Of a stretch of DNA of 64,000 bases, positions 43,887 through 52,188 are shown one piece after another. How positions within the stretch are numbered: the stretch's first letter is position 1; the number at the start of each line of letters is the position of its first letter. The notes beneath the pieces were generated by a model that was not told the origin of the DNA, did not search any database, and worked only from the letters and a program-made list of their open reading frames with translations. The position numbers and the translations under genes were made by a program. This DNA is from Ordospora colligata OC4 (lineage: Eukaryota; Microsporidia; Ordosporidae), in assembly GCF_000803265.1 (NCBI RefSeq), contig NW_014575406.1, positions 164,602 through 228,601 on the forward strand, in the 5' to 3' direction.

Positions 43887-45971
43887 TTAGTTGAAAATTG
43901 TCAATTCATCATTGTTCTTAATCCAAATACCGCAGGATGCAAATTCAGATATTACATTCTGTATCTCATCAGCGTTATACTTCCCTCTCGCTGCGTCCCA
44001 CAGGTTGCCAAGTTTAACATATCTTTTGATTCCATCATCAACCGCTAATGAGAGAATAAGGTTGTAGATGGCTCGCTTATTCGAGATCTCTTCCTTCTTT
44101 CGTTTTGGTGTTGGTATTCTCATGACCTCCATCAATCTTAATGCCTCATTGACATCGTCCTCACATGCTTCTTCACTGAATCTCAGTCTGGCATGTGCAA
44201 GAGTTAGCCTTATTAAAGACAGGAGATATCTCGGCGTGATATTTGAAGATTCCTTCCTAACCTTTACATATACATTTGTTAATTTCTTCGACAGATTTGA
44301 GGGAAGCATCGGATTCAACTTCTTGGCCTCTTCAATAACCACACGAACCTCATCATAAGACACCGAGTCAAGCTCTTCATTCAGATGTATGGATGTTATA
44401 TGCTTAGCAAGATGCTCATCCTTTTCAGTGTCAGGCTCATCCCTGAGAATAACAACCACATCAAATCTAGACAAAAGTGAGCATGGAAGACCTACATTGT
44501 GTTCTACACTTTGCTTTATATCATATCTTCCTCTTACAGGATTGGCTGCTGCAAGCACACAACACCGTGCATTCAGCGTCGTATTTATTCCTGCCTTGCT
44601 TACAGAAACACTCTGCTGCTCCATCACCTCATGAATGCTAACCCTATCAATCTCGTTCATCTTGTCCAGCTCATCAATGCAACATATTCCTCCGTCTGCA
44701 AGAACCAATGCTCCTCCTTCGAGCACCATCTCTCCAGTCACCTGTTCTTTCGAAACACTTGCTGTAAGCCCTACTCCGCTAGATCCCTTTCCTGTCGTAT
44801 ATATTCCTCTTTTACTTATCTTTGCACATGTTTTGAGCAGTTGGCTTTTTGCAATTCCAGGATCTCCTAGTAGTAGTACATTGATGTCTCCTCGTATCCT
44901 CATTCCATCAGATTGAACTCTTAACGGCGCACCTATCAGCATCAGTAGCAACACTTTCTTTACATCATCCATCCCAAATATTTCCGGTGCAATCGAACTC
45001 ACCAGCTGTTCTACTGAGTATCTTTTCAATTCCATTTTATGCTCAAATATATGATCTCCAGCCGTCTTTATATGCATTGCATGAAGATAAGTGTCTGTAA
45101 TTAATCCTGCCTTCAGCCTTTTTATCCCATAATATGGCTTAGGCATAAAAACACCTCCAACAACCACTACATCTCCAGGTCTGCACTTCTCTGCAGTTGA
45201 AGAGTAGCACTCAACAACCAGCATCCTTGGAATACATCCATGGGGAACATCACTGGTCAACTCTTGTATATAAACCGTTTGGTGTTTGATAAATTTTGAT
45301 CCTCTTGTAACAAGAATCAAGGTTCCTCGTATGTTCTTAATTCTGCACTTTTCACTTCCACACTCCTCAAGTAAATCAAACACATCTCCCTCAACCTGTT
45401 GATACGTCTCTGTTCCACAGCTCTCACATATGTATGTTGCAACCTTGATACTTGGCTTCACCTGACTAACCTTTGTAACCACCCCGCTTACTTTCATTAA
45501 GGCACCTATGTCCTTTGACTTCAATTCTCTGACTCCACATACTTTCAATCCTTTCCGTGGCTTCAGTATCAGTGAGTACCTGCGTAATAAAAAAGAAGGA
45601 AATACCTCAGAAACCTTCTTGTCAGGAAACTTCTCCTTGAATCTCGAGATCCGGTGGAAGAAAAAAACATCTCCTTCATTCTCTTCCATTGCAAGCTCTT
45701 CTTCGTTGTAAAGAATATCATCTATTGCCCTGTAGAACATATTTATGTATGACATCGCATTCCGTTCAATTCTACTTGCAAGTCCAGTTTCGTCATAAAT
45801 CGCTATATCTTCCATATCAACTTCAATGCTTTCTTTAAGCCTTCTTAAGCAGTTCACATATGGCAGCTCTCCTCCTTCCTCAAAAAATAGCAAAAACTTG
45901 CTTATACTGTCCATATCGTTCTTGTAGTCGATATGTGCGTCAAACTCACGGAGTTCACTTATTAGATTCAT
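43887..45971 (-). CDS. MCM7: replicative helicase subunit Mcm7
   Basis: Subunit of the Mcm2-7 hexamer. It has an N-terminal helical domain (DAHIDYKNDMDSISKFL), a zinc finger (CESC ... CGSEKC at about 177-205), then LVTRGSKFIKHQTVYIQEL. The AAA+ core has Walker A GDPGIAKSQL (about 365), Walker B CCIDELDKM (family: DEFDKM), NPVRGRYD and the LLSRFDV arginine finger. The zinc-finger-adjacent sequence and SIAPEIFGMDDVKK point to Mcm7 rather than the other Mcms. 694 residues (yeast 845). ATCCCCAGGA precedes the start. Confidence 0.93.
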   Translation of the reverse strand: MNLISELREFDAHIDYKNDMDSISKFLLFFEEGGELPYVNCLRRLKESIEVDMEDIAIYDETGLASRIERNAMSYINMFYRAIDDILYNEEELAMEENEGDVFFFHRISRFKEKFPDKKVSEVFPSFLLRRYSLILKPRKGLKVCGVRELKSKDIGALMKVSGVVTKVSQVKPSIKVATYICESCGTETYQQVEGDVFDLLEECGSEKCRIKNIRGTLILVTRGSKFIKHQTVYIQELTSDVPHGCIPRMLVVECYSSTAEKCRPGDVVVVGGVFMPKPYYGIKRLKAGLITDTYLHAMHIKTAGDHIFEHKMELKRYSVEQLVSSIAPEIFGMDDVKKVLLLMLIGAPLRVQSDGMRIRGDINVLLLGDPGIAKSQLLKTCAKISKRGIYTTGKGSSGVGLTASVSKEQVTGEMVLEGGALVLADGGICCIDELDKMNEIDRVSIHEVMEQQSVSVSKAGINTTLNARCCVLAAANPVRGRYDIKQSVEHNVGLPCSLLSRFDVVVILRDEPDTEKDEHLAKHITSIHLNEELDSVSYDEVRVVIEEAKKLNPMLPSNLSKKLTNVYVKVRKESSNITPRYLLSLIRLTLAHARLRFSEEACEDDVNEALRLMEVMRIPTPKRKKEEISNKRAIYNLILSLAVDDGIKRYVKLGNLWDAARGKYNADEIQNVISEFASCGIWIKNNDELTIFN

Positions 45972-46108
45972 TCCTGGGGATACAAATCCAAACGCTATAT
46001 TGAGCTCTACTCACAGCTAATTCATCAAATACATATTATATTCTACACAATAAAAACGAAAACTTTATTGAAAAACAATCAAACGCCATCCTTCAACAGT
46101 TGTTTATC

Positions 46109-46609
46109 TTAGGAGCTGGTGGAAGCATTATTAATGCCATCAAACAGCCAGATATCAGAAAAGGCCTTAAATTTTAAGATAAGCTCCTTTTTCTCAGATT
46201 CGTTCTTTTTAAATTCTTCACATATCTTCTTAATATTTTCTGCACTCATGATTTCATCAAGTTTGAGCTCAACATCACTGCCATCTGCGTTAATAAAATT
46301 GATCATTGTGACGCCACTTTTTTTGTCAGTGTAAATATCAATTATAGGCGGTAATGTTAGCTTTGTAGGTCGACACAACACAACCATGTCATTGGATGTA
46401 TAAGTCAACTTATGGGTTGCTCCTGTCTTAAGCAGTTTTGATTCTAACGAAGTCTTTGCCGCACCATGCTTTCCGTTCTTTACTGTTGTCATATCTGTCA
46501 CTTTTGCCGTAAAAGCAGACCCATTCACCTCAGCCTTGATGTAATCGCCTACTCGAACATCCTTTGGATCACTTGGTGTCTCATCAAATATCAAACACAG
46601 ACTATCCAT
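46109..46609 (-). CDS. translation factor eIF5A
   Basis: Relieves stalled ribosomes and aids termination; active only when one lysine is converted to hypusine. VKNGKHGAAKTSL at about 43-55 is the hypusination loop, with K47 the target and GKHG conserved. The C-terminal half forms the OB domain. Deviations are VKNGKHGAAK in place of the usual SKTGKHGHAK and a slightly longer C-terminal tail (SDIWLFDGINNASTSS). 166 residues (yeast 157). GAGCCCCTG abuts the ATG. Confidence 0.92.
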   Translation of the reverse strand: MDSLCLIFDETPSDPKDVRVGDYIKAEVNGSAFTAKVTDMTTVKNGKHGAAKTSLESKLLKTGATHKLTYTSNDMVVLCRPTKLTLPPIIDIYTDKKSGVTMINFINADGSDVELKLDEIMSAENIKKICEEFKKNESEKKELILKFKAFSDIWLFDGINNASTSS

Positions 46610-46713
46610 CAGGGGCTCATATATTTTTCTTTTTGATAAACCTTCACTGACATTCCCATAGCTTAGCTTAGTTCAATCGACGTTGTTATATTTATACAAA
46701 ATGCTTCAAAAAT

Positions 46714-47010
46714 TTATTTCTTAGGTCCAAACAGATCTATAAACTCCTTTGTTTTCACATACTCACTCAACCTATCAAATCCACCAATAAACTTGCCTTT
46801 CAAGAAGATCTTTGGAAAGGTACTGTGGCTGTATTTCGTACTGATCGCTTCGTCAAGACTTCTATTCTTGGCTCCATCAAAGTCACGAAACTCAATCTTC
46901 CATTCGCTCAAAAGATCTACTGCTTTTATGCAGAAGGGACATCCTACTTTCGTCACAATAATGTTACTGTCTTTTTTCAGTACATTCGCAAGCTCATCGC
47001 AATCCGGCAT
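46714..47010 (-). CDS. dithiol glutaredoxin
   Basis: Small thiol-disulfide oxidoreductase using glutathione. The active site is CPFC at about 23-26 (usual CPYC), followed by the cis-proline segment STFPKIFLKGKFIGGFDRL that binds glutathione. With the start at 47010 (MPDCDELANVL) it has 98 residues, the classic cytosolic size. The frame is open to 47133 and an ATG at 47061 would add a short hydrophobic leader (GIYIVVCFL). That could target the protein to a membrane or the mitosome, so the start is uncertain. No CCC motif is nearby. Confidence 0.88.
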   Translation of the reverse strand: MPDCDELANVLKKDSNIIVTKVGCPFCIKAVDLLSEWKIEFRDFDGAKNRSLDEAISTKYSHSTFPKIFLKGKFIGGFDRLSEYVKTKEFIDLFGPKK

Positions 47011-47136
47011 CACAAGCCTCAAAAAACACACAACTATATATATGCCCCATTCTCCTTTCATCGACTTAATGTAAATTAAGGAGTTCTTGATTAATCCATA
47101 AATTATACTCATCAGGCACGCCATAACCTCCAATCA

Positions 47137-48405
47137 TCAATGCATCCCAAACCTTTCAAGCTCTTCAACAACCAAATCCTTTGTTTCTATATCGCATATC
47201 CTCTCAAGCATCTCCTTATCATTCTGAATATCATCCACAAACAGTCTATACTCTCCTATGTTGCTTTCATTCACATCTATCTTCCATTTTACATTATTCT
47301 TCGGCTCCTTCCTAATAAGAACCACATCAGAGTCTTTCTCATACTCAAATGCAAGATTAGAATGCTGCAAATCGTATCCTAACAACACATCGTCTTCCTG
47401 AGAATCTCCCACATGAAATCTAGCTTCAACAAAATCACTTCCATTTTCAGTAACCGTCATATCATAACACTCTTCCATTAAATTTCTCCGTTTGTTCTTC
47501 ATTACAACTGTATACTTCTTAAAGTCTTTAGAACTCATTAGCACTTTGAATGCATCATGGTTGGCCCAATAAAACATCCCAGTCATCTTAACACTCTTCA
47601 TCTGCTTCACATCAAATAAAATAATATTTGTAGCTATCTTATGTACCACTACAAGCTCACCTACTCCAAGGCACTTTGCAACATCTTTGCTAATAACAAC
47701 CAGATCGTCCTTGCACAGCGGAACAATCTCTACAGAGTAGCTGAACTTATAATTGCACTTGCTTGTGTGCACATCTTTGCTTATCAGCCTTTCAGACACC
47801 TTCACCTTGATCGGAAGCACACTCTGCAAAAAATTAACCATCTTAATCGCCCCATGCCTATCTGTATAGTAAAAATCAATTCCTCCCTTGCGTTGTTTGA
47901 TATTCGTTGTGTCTTCATATGCATCGTTCTTTAGAATAAGATGCTCCAGATATATAAACATCCTTCGATGTTCTTGTCTGTGTCTTACCTGCACAAGGCT
48001 GTTCCAGTACTGCTTGGCTTCAACCTTTGCGCAATCTGCACATTGCTGATTCTTTATACTATATCTGATCTCAAGAGATTGCTCAACATCAGAATCTTTA
48101 ATAACGAGGCCAACAACTATCTTTTTAGAATTAGGCTCCGTATACACAAAGTTTGAATCAACAATGCAAAGCTTACTCAATGTCTTGTTCTTTTTGACCA
48201 GAAACAAAAGAAACTCCCTTGAACCCCATGAAAACTCCACCCAGTTGTTTGGTGGCTGGAGATATCGTTCACATCCTCTGCACCGTTCAACCGCAACGCT
48301 TCGCTTCACTTTAGAGGATATACCAACCTCAGCAACTAGGCATCTATCACACATATTCATTAGCCTTGGCTCAATGGGAATCCCACATTTACAACATAGA
48401 ATCAT
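47137..48405 (-). CDS. NMD3: 60S export adaptor Nmd3
   Basis: Binds nascent 60S subunits and recruits the exportin Crm1. The N-terminal zinc-finger region has the family pattern (CCKCG ... CDRC, then CRGCERYLQPP, and CADC) within the first 130 residues. RHRQEHRRMFIYLEHLIL and GIDFYYTDRHGAIKMVNFL are strongly conserved Nmd3 blocks. The C-terminal acidic tail carrying export signals is short here. It has 422 residues (yeast 518). ATG 48405 (MILCCKCG) is right after AACCCTGTA; an ATG four codons earlier is upstream of the motif. Confidence 0.95.
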   Translation of the reverse strand: MILCCKCGIPIEPRLMNMCDRCLVAEVGISSKVKRSVAVERCRGCERYLQPPNNWVEFSWGSREFLLFLVKKNKTLSKLCIVDSNFVYTEPNSKKIVVGLVIKDSDVEQSLEIRYSIKNQQCADCAKVEAKQYWNSLVQVRHRQEHRRMFIYLEHLILKNDAYEDTTNIKQRKGGIDFYYTDRHGAIKMVNFLQSVLPIKVKVSERLISKDVHTSKCNYKFSYSVEIVPLCKDDLVVISKDVAKCLGVGELVVVHKIATNIILFDVKQMKSVKMTGMFYWANHDAFKVLMSSKDFKKYTVVMKNKRRNLMEECYDMTVTENGSDFVEARFHVGDSQEDDVLLGYDLQHSNLAFEYEKDSDVVLIRKEPKNNVKWKIDVNESNIGEYRLFVDDIQNDKEMLERICDIETKDLVVEELERFGMH

Positions 48406-48448
48406 TACAGGGTTCAAAATTAAACCGTTTAATCACAACAGCAGCTCA

Positions 48449-49729
48449 TCAATCATCTTGGAAAAGCGTGCTTATCTCTTCCACATCTTCAACTGCAATA
48501 ACTTTCCCATAAGTCTTCAGAAGTGGAACAAGGCTTGTGCAATATCTCAAACTTCTTGAAACACTGAGCTTTGCAAATACATCAAATGCATTTTCATCCA
48601 TTTCAAGTCCTTCTTCATTCATTCTCATTCGCAGTATTTCCTTATTTGACTCTGCATCATTTCCGCTGATATTTATGACAACCACTCTGTCAAGCAAATC
48701 CTTTGTTATTCCAAAGCATCCAGCAACCCCGTCACTTCCTCTGATCAACTCGTCTCCCTTATTGGATGCAAAAATAATTGTTGGGCTGAGGGGCGATTCA
48801 AGCACCTTGTGTAGAAATGTAAAGCATTCAATATCAAGCATATGAACCTCGTCAATAAACAAAACACCGGGGATTACATCTGCATTCCCCCTCTCCATGT
48901 ATTCATTTACCATTCTGTTGACATCTCCACGGAGTCTGTCTGTTATTTCACTTTTCTTTGGATTGAGGATTCGAAATACAAGAGAGAGCATGTCTTGTCC
49001 AGAAGGCTTAGCATTTGCCATATCAAGGTCGTGAAGTGTTACAGACTGAATAACCTCTTTTCTCTTCTGAACCTCGCCTTTTGGAATCGGCACATAAGCA
49101 TCAGCCTCCAGATCAAAGTCGTTCATATGTGCTTCGCTTCTTCCAAGCTTTTTGATGATTCCAGATGACATCTCGATGTACACAACATCTCCACTGATTA
49201 TTTTCTGTTTGTCTATCTGCTCATGAAGCATTGGAGAAAGCTTTAGTCTTTTAGATTCTTTTGTTGTTTTCAAGGTGATGAACATTTCCTTGACCTTCTT
49301 GGAATACGAGCACAGAGGATTGTCTTCGTCAACAATCTTTAGTTCAACAATCTCGCCTTCGTATATATCCTTCAGTTCCCTGATTTTCACCAGAATCGAT
49401 CTTCTCAGTGCTTCCTGCAAAACCTCAGTTTTTTTTATCTCACTCGAATACATCTCGCTTCCGCTCATGGTGGTAAATGGTGTTTCTGGCCCAAGCTCGC
49501 AGCTGATTCCAACAGCAAGTGCAGTTTTTCCACAGCCAATCGGACCAGATATCAGAACTGCTTTTCCAGCCATTTTCCTTGACTTCACCATATCAACAAT
49601 TAAGCCAGCAGCCTCTCTTGCGTTGTCGTTACCAACAACCGCATTCGCAACCTTGATAGGAATCCCATGCTCGTCTAGTCCAAGTGACTTGATATGGCTA
49701 TGAACAGCCACATTACTGCTTTTGACCAT
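48449..49729 (-). CDS. RVB1: RuvB-like AAA+ ATPase Rvb1 (pontin)
   Basis: Part of the Rvb1/2 hetero-hexamer used in INO80/SWR1 remodelling, box C/D snoRNP and R2TP assembly. HSHIKSLGLDEHG near the N-terminus and MSGSEMYSSEIKKTEVL are Rvb1-specific. Walker A reads GPIGCGKTAL (about 61-70), where most Rvb proteins have GPPGTGKTAL. Walker B LFIDEVHMLD and the insertion domain (about 115-230) are present. 426 residues, near the usual 456-463. Its N-terminus follows AATCCCTTATAA directly. Rvb2 is not in the window. Confidence 0.93.
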   Translation of the reverse strand: MVKSSNVAVHSHIKSLGLDEHGIPIKVANAVVGNDNAREAAGLIVDMVKSRKMAGKAVLISGPIGCGKTALAVGISCELGPETPFTTMSGSEMYSSEIKKTEVLQEALRRSILVKIRELKDIYEGEIVELKIVDEDNPLCSYSKKVKEMFITLKTTKESKRLKLSPMLHEQIDKQKIISGDVVYIEMSSGIIKKLGRSEAHMNDFDLEADAYVPIPKGEVQKRKEVIQSVTLHDLDMANAKPSGQDMLSLVFRILNPKKSEITDRLRGDVNRMVNEYMERGNADVIPGVLFIDEVHMLDIECFTFLHKVLESPLSPTIIFASNKGDELIRGSDGVAGCFGITKDLLDRVVVINISGNDAESNKEILRMRMNEEGLEMDENAFDVFAKLSVSRSLRYCTSLVPLLKTYGKVIAVEDVEEISTLFQDD

Positions 49730-49837
49730 TTATAAGGGATTGAATTTCAAAGTACAACTTGAATTGAATTGTACAATGTGGTAGAATCAAGTTGTGATTG
49801 CATTATATATACATAATGTGAATAAGTATAAATATAT

Positions 49838-49894
49838 GATATAGAAATATGAATAAATGTGATATAGAAATATGAATAAATGTGATATAGAAAT
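49838..49894. repeat. 23-base tandem repeat upstream of RVB1
   Basis: Two exact copies of GATATAGAAATATGAATAAATGT (49838-49860, 49861-49883) and an 11-base third start. They lie in an AT-rich 267-base gap between the RVB1 start and tRNA-Arg. Confidence 0.85.
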
Positions 49895-49996
49895 AAGTAC
49901 ACAAGCATGTGATATGAAATACTTATCATTCACTTACATTTACAACATACATGACACTACTTGTGGCAGGTCGCTGTGCATGGATTTATAATTCGT

Positions 49997-50069
49997 GTCC
50001 ATGTAGCTCAATCGGTAGAGCGCGGCTCTCCTAAAGCCGAGGCTGTGGGTTCGATTCCCATCATGGACG
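49997..50069 (+). tRNA. tRNA-Arg, anticodon CCT
   Basis: Cloverleaf: acceptor GTCCATG/CATGGAC, D arm with AGCTCAATCGGTAGAGC, anticodon stem CGGCT/AGCCG around CTCCTAA, giving anticodon CCT (codon AGG). The T arm is GTGGG/CCCAT with TTCGATT, and the discriminator is G. A TTTT run follows. No intron. Confidence 0.95.
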
Positions 50070-50241
50070 GTTGCATTTTACTCCTATTTTTTAACACTCT
50101 CAGCCATTCACAACATACATTCTACACATGTCACTCTACATTCCTATCCGCTCTTTCCAACACTTTACAAGCCTACAACAGTACAAAATCAATGAAAACC
50201 AGCTTTTATTCAGAACATCATACTCTACGGCACTCTCAATT
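50070..50241. other. gap between tRNA-Arg and RhoGAP-like gene
   Basis: 172 AC/T-rich bases with no ORF carrying a start signal and no recognisable RNA fold. Probably the 3' side of the minus-strand gene plus spacer. Confidence 0.5.
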
Positions 50242-51006
50242 CTAACTTCCATTCTGGATTCCGTTTGCTGCGCTAAAAAATGACTTCGGAAGTTCGTCAA
50301 AATTTGCATTCATCAAATCAACCAAAATCTGCTTCAGTACAGAAGTACTTGTATCGAACATGTCTTCAGACTTTCTAACAACCAGTGGACCAAATACTTC
50401 ATACACTTCATCCATCTTGCGCTGCACATCTTCAACGCCATCCTGCATCGACTGGAACACTCTCTTCAGCGACTTCAGGAATATCCTGTGCGAATCATTT
50501 AATACAAATGGAATCCTCGATATAATCACCTTTTTCCTTTCTTCATCGTTGCTTTTGTATGCCTCTATTACACTTTGCCGTACTTTTACTGGAATAATTG
50601 CTTTTAGGTTCTTTTCAACATATACCCTGAATGCCATCGCTAAGTCAAGCACATCAATCTTTTCATAATCTATCTTCTCGTTAAACTCAAGCAGACTCAC
50701 ACAGCTGTTCATGCTTTCTGAGGACCGAGTGTTGATGAACAGTCCTTCTACGCCTGATGCATTCCTTTCCAAATGCTGCATTAACGAAAGCAGAGATTCA
50801 TTTACAGCCATGTCCATTTCAAAACTGTCCATGCAGCAGCATATCTGCCTGAATTGCTCAAAAATACACGACAAGCTCATTCCGCTTTCAGACTCTTTTT
50901 TCTCTATTACATTCATGCATGCTTCCTTGAGATTTTCTGCTTCAGTTGTGTGCAAAGAGTCGTACAGAATCATCTTTGAGCCATCTCTCCCATTAGACGT
51001 TATCAT
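50242..51006 (-). CDS. RhoGAP-fold protein, probably catalytically dead
   Basis: 254 residues. From about residue 70 on it follows the RhoGAP helix pattern: HLERNASGVEGLF, then LAMAFRVYVEKNLKAIIP ('LK.fLReLPePLlP'), RIPFVLNDSHRIFLKSLKRVF, and KMDEVYEVFGPLVVR ('NkMt..NLA.vFGP.L.R'). Two key residues are missing. The arginine finger of 'EGIFRxSG' is an isoleucine (EGLFINTR), and the Asn of 'NKM' is Arg. It could be a Rho/Rab-binding scaffold. I start at ATG 51006, with no CCC nearby, so the N-terminus is uncertain. Confidence 0.7.
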   Translation of the reverse strand: MITSNGRDGSKMILYDSLHTTEAENLKEACMNVIEKKESESGMSLSCIFEQFRQICCCMDSFEMDMAVNESLLSLMQHLERNASGVEGLFINTRSSESMNSCVSLLEFNEKIDYEKIDVLDLAMAFRVYVEKNLKAIIPVKVRQSVIEAYKSNDEERKKVIISRIPFVLNDSHRIFLKSLKRVFQSMQDGVEDVQRKMDEVYEVFGPLVVRKSEDMFDTSTSVLKQILVDLMNANFDELPKSFFSAANGIQNGS

Positions 51007-51234
51007 ACACAAAGCTCATTCATGTATTTTATCATTCATTCGATCAATCATGTCTTTACAACCAAAAGAAGATATTTGGCTCGTCCAATTATATTACATT
51101 CTTTGCGAATACCATATCACGGTAATTCAAAGTAAGTCATTCTGAACACGTTCAATGTTTTACATAAACATGTTTGCATAAATACCTTTACATAAACACT
51201 TTTCATGCATTTGTTACCATAATATCCCTGGATA
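51007..51234. other. gap between RhoGAP-like gene and U2AF35-like gene
   Basis: 228 bases. A plus-strand frame of 31 codons (51050-51145) is present but has no start signal and no family I know. The right end carries TATCCCTGGATA before ATG 51235. Confidence 0.4.
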
Positions 51235-51993
51235 ATGCCTTCAAGTAAGGAAGAAAAATGCATGTTCTACTTAAAAACAAATGGATGCAGATATGGCTCA
51301 GAGTGTACAAAAACACACATTATTCCATCAAACAGTAGAATCGTTGTTGTAAAGAACATGTATCTGTATCCGAAAAACGATTCCACATCTACCCTGAGTG
51401 TAAATGCACTACAGATACACTTTGACCTGTTTTATGAGGATTGGTTTTCTGAAGTGTCAATAGAATACGGACCAGTGAAAAAGCTTGTGATTGCATCAAA
51501 CAGATGCACACATCTGCAGGGAAACATATACATTGAGTTCTTCGAGGAACAAAGCGCGTTTAAATGCACAAGAGCGATCTCAAAGAGATACTACTGTGGA
51601 AAGCGAATCGCCTCGGAACTCGGATGCTCCGATAGAATAAGCGATGGGATATGTGCCGAATACAACAGAGGATGCTGCAGTAAGGAAGATCTGTGTGGAT
51701 TCATTCATGCAAAAAATCCAAGTTCAGATCTTGAAAGAGAGCTTTTCGATGCCCAAAATCTTCTGTACACACAAAAAGAATATCAAAACATGGCATCGCA
51801 AGAACACAACAAGCATACCACATACATTGAAGATAATAAAATGCACAATAGCAGATATCCAAATGAATACAATCAAGATAACTATAGTAGAAATACACAA
51901 GATGAATCAACCAAAAGAATCAAATATAACATAAACAGAGGCTACAATAGAAATAAAGAAATGCAACACAATCAACGTAGCCATAGATACTAA
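51235..51993 (+). CDS. U2AF1: splicing factor U2AF small subunit (U2AF35-like)
   Basis: Recognises the AG at 3' splice sites. CCCH zinc finger 1 (CMFYLKTNGCRYGSECTKTH, 9-28) is followed by a U2AF-type RRM with the long helix A insertion (IHFDLFYEDWFSEVSIEYGPVKKL). The RRM ends with GNIYIEFFEEQSAFKC and RYYCGKRI. Zinc finger 2 follows (CAEYNRGCCSKEDLCGFIH, about 143-161). The usual RS domain is replaced by a tail rich in Asn, Tyr, Arg and His (about 185-252). AATATCCCTGGATA precedes the start. Its presence fits the two introns in this window. Confidence 0.88.
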   Translation: MPSSKEEKCMFYLKTNGCRYGSECTKTHIIPSNSRIVVVKNMYLYPKNDSTSTLSVNALQIHFDLFYEDWFSEVSIEYGPVKKLVIASNRCTHLQGNIYIEFFEEQSAFKCTRAISKRYYCGKRIASELGCSDRISDGICAEYNRGCCSKEDLCGFIHAKNPSSDLERELFDAQNLLYTQKEYQNMASQEHNKHTTYIEDNKMHNSRYPNEYNQDNYSRNTQDESTKRIKYNINRGYNRNKEMQHNQRSHRY

Positions 51994-52188
51994 TCAAATC
52001 ATTTACATATAATGAATGATGCAAATATAGCTCATAAGTGCCGTATCACACATAAAGCCATTCATTGCTGTAAATCACCAAGTCGTTTCATATTAAAATC
52101 ATTTTATTTGTCAAAGCATTTTACTGCCTATTCTAATATAACCACAATTGCCTATAATTATACTGGAATATATATATTACGTTATACT
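51994..52188. other. convergent gap, U2AF35-like / flippase
   Basis: 195 AT-rich bases at two 3' ends. Nothing recognised on either strand. Confidence 0.5.

Noticed and set aside
49961..50245. Open frame of 94 codons on the plus strand
   Set aside because: It runs through the tRNA-Arg gene; the apparent peptide is only the translated tRNA.
51050..51145. 31-codon plus-strand ORF with a GTAAGT near its end
   Set aside because: No start signal, no recognised family, and no AG acceptor before the start of the U2AF35-like gene.
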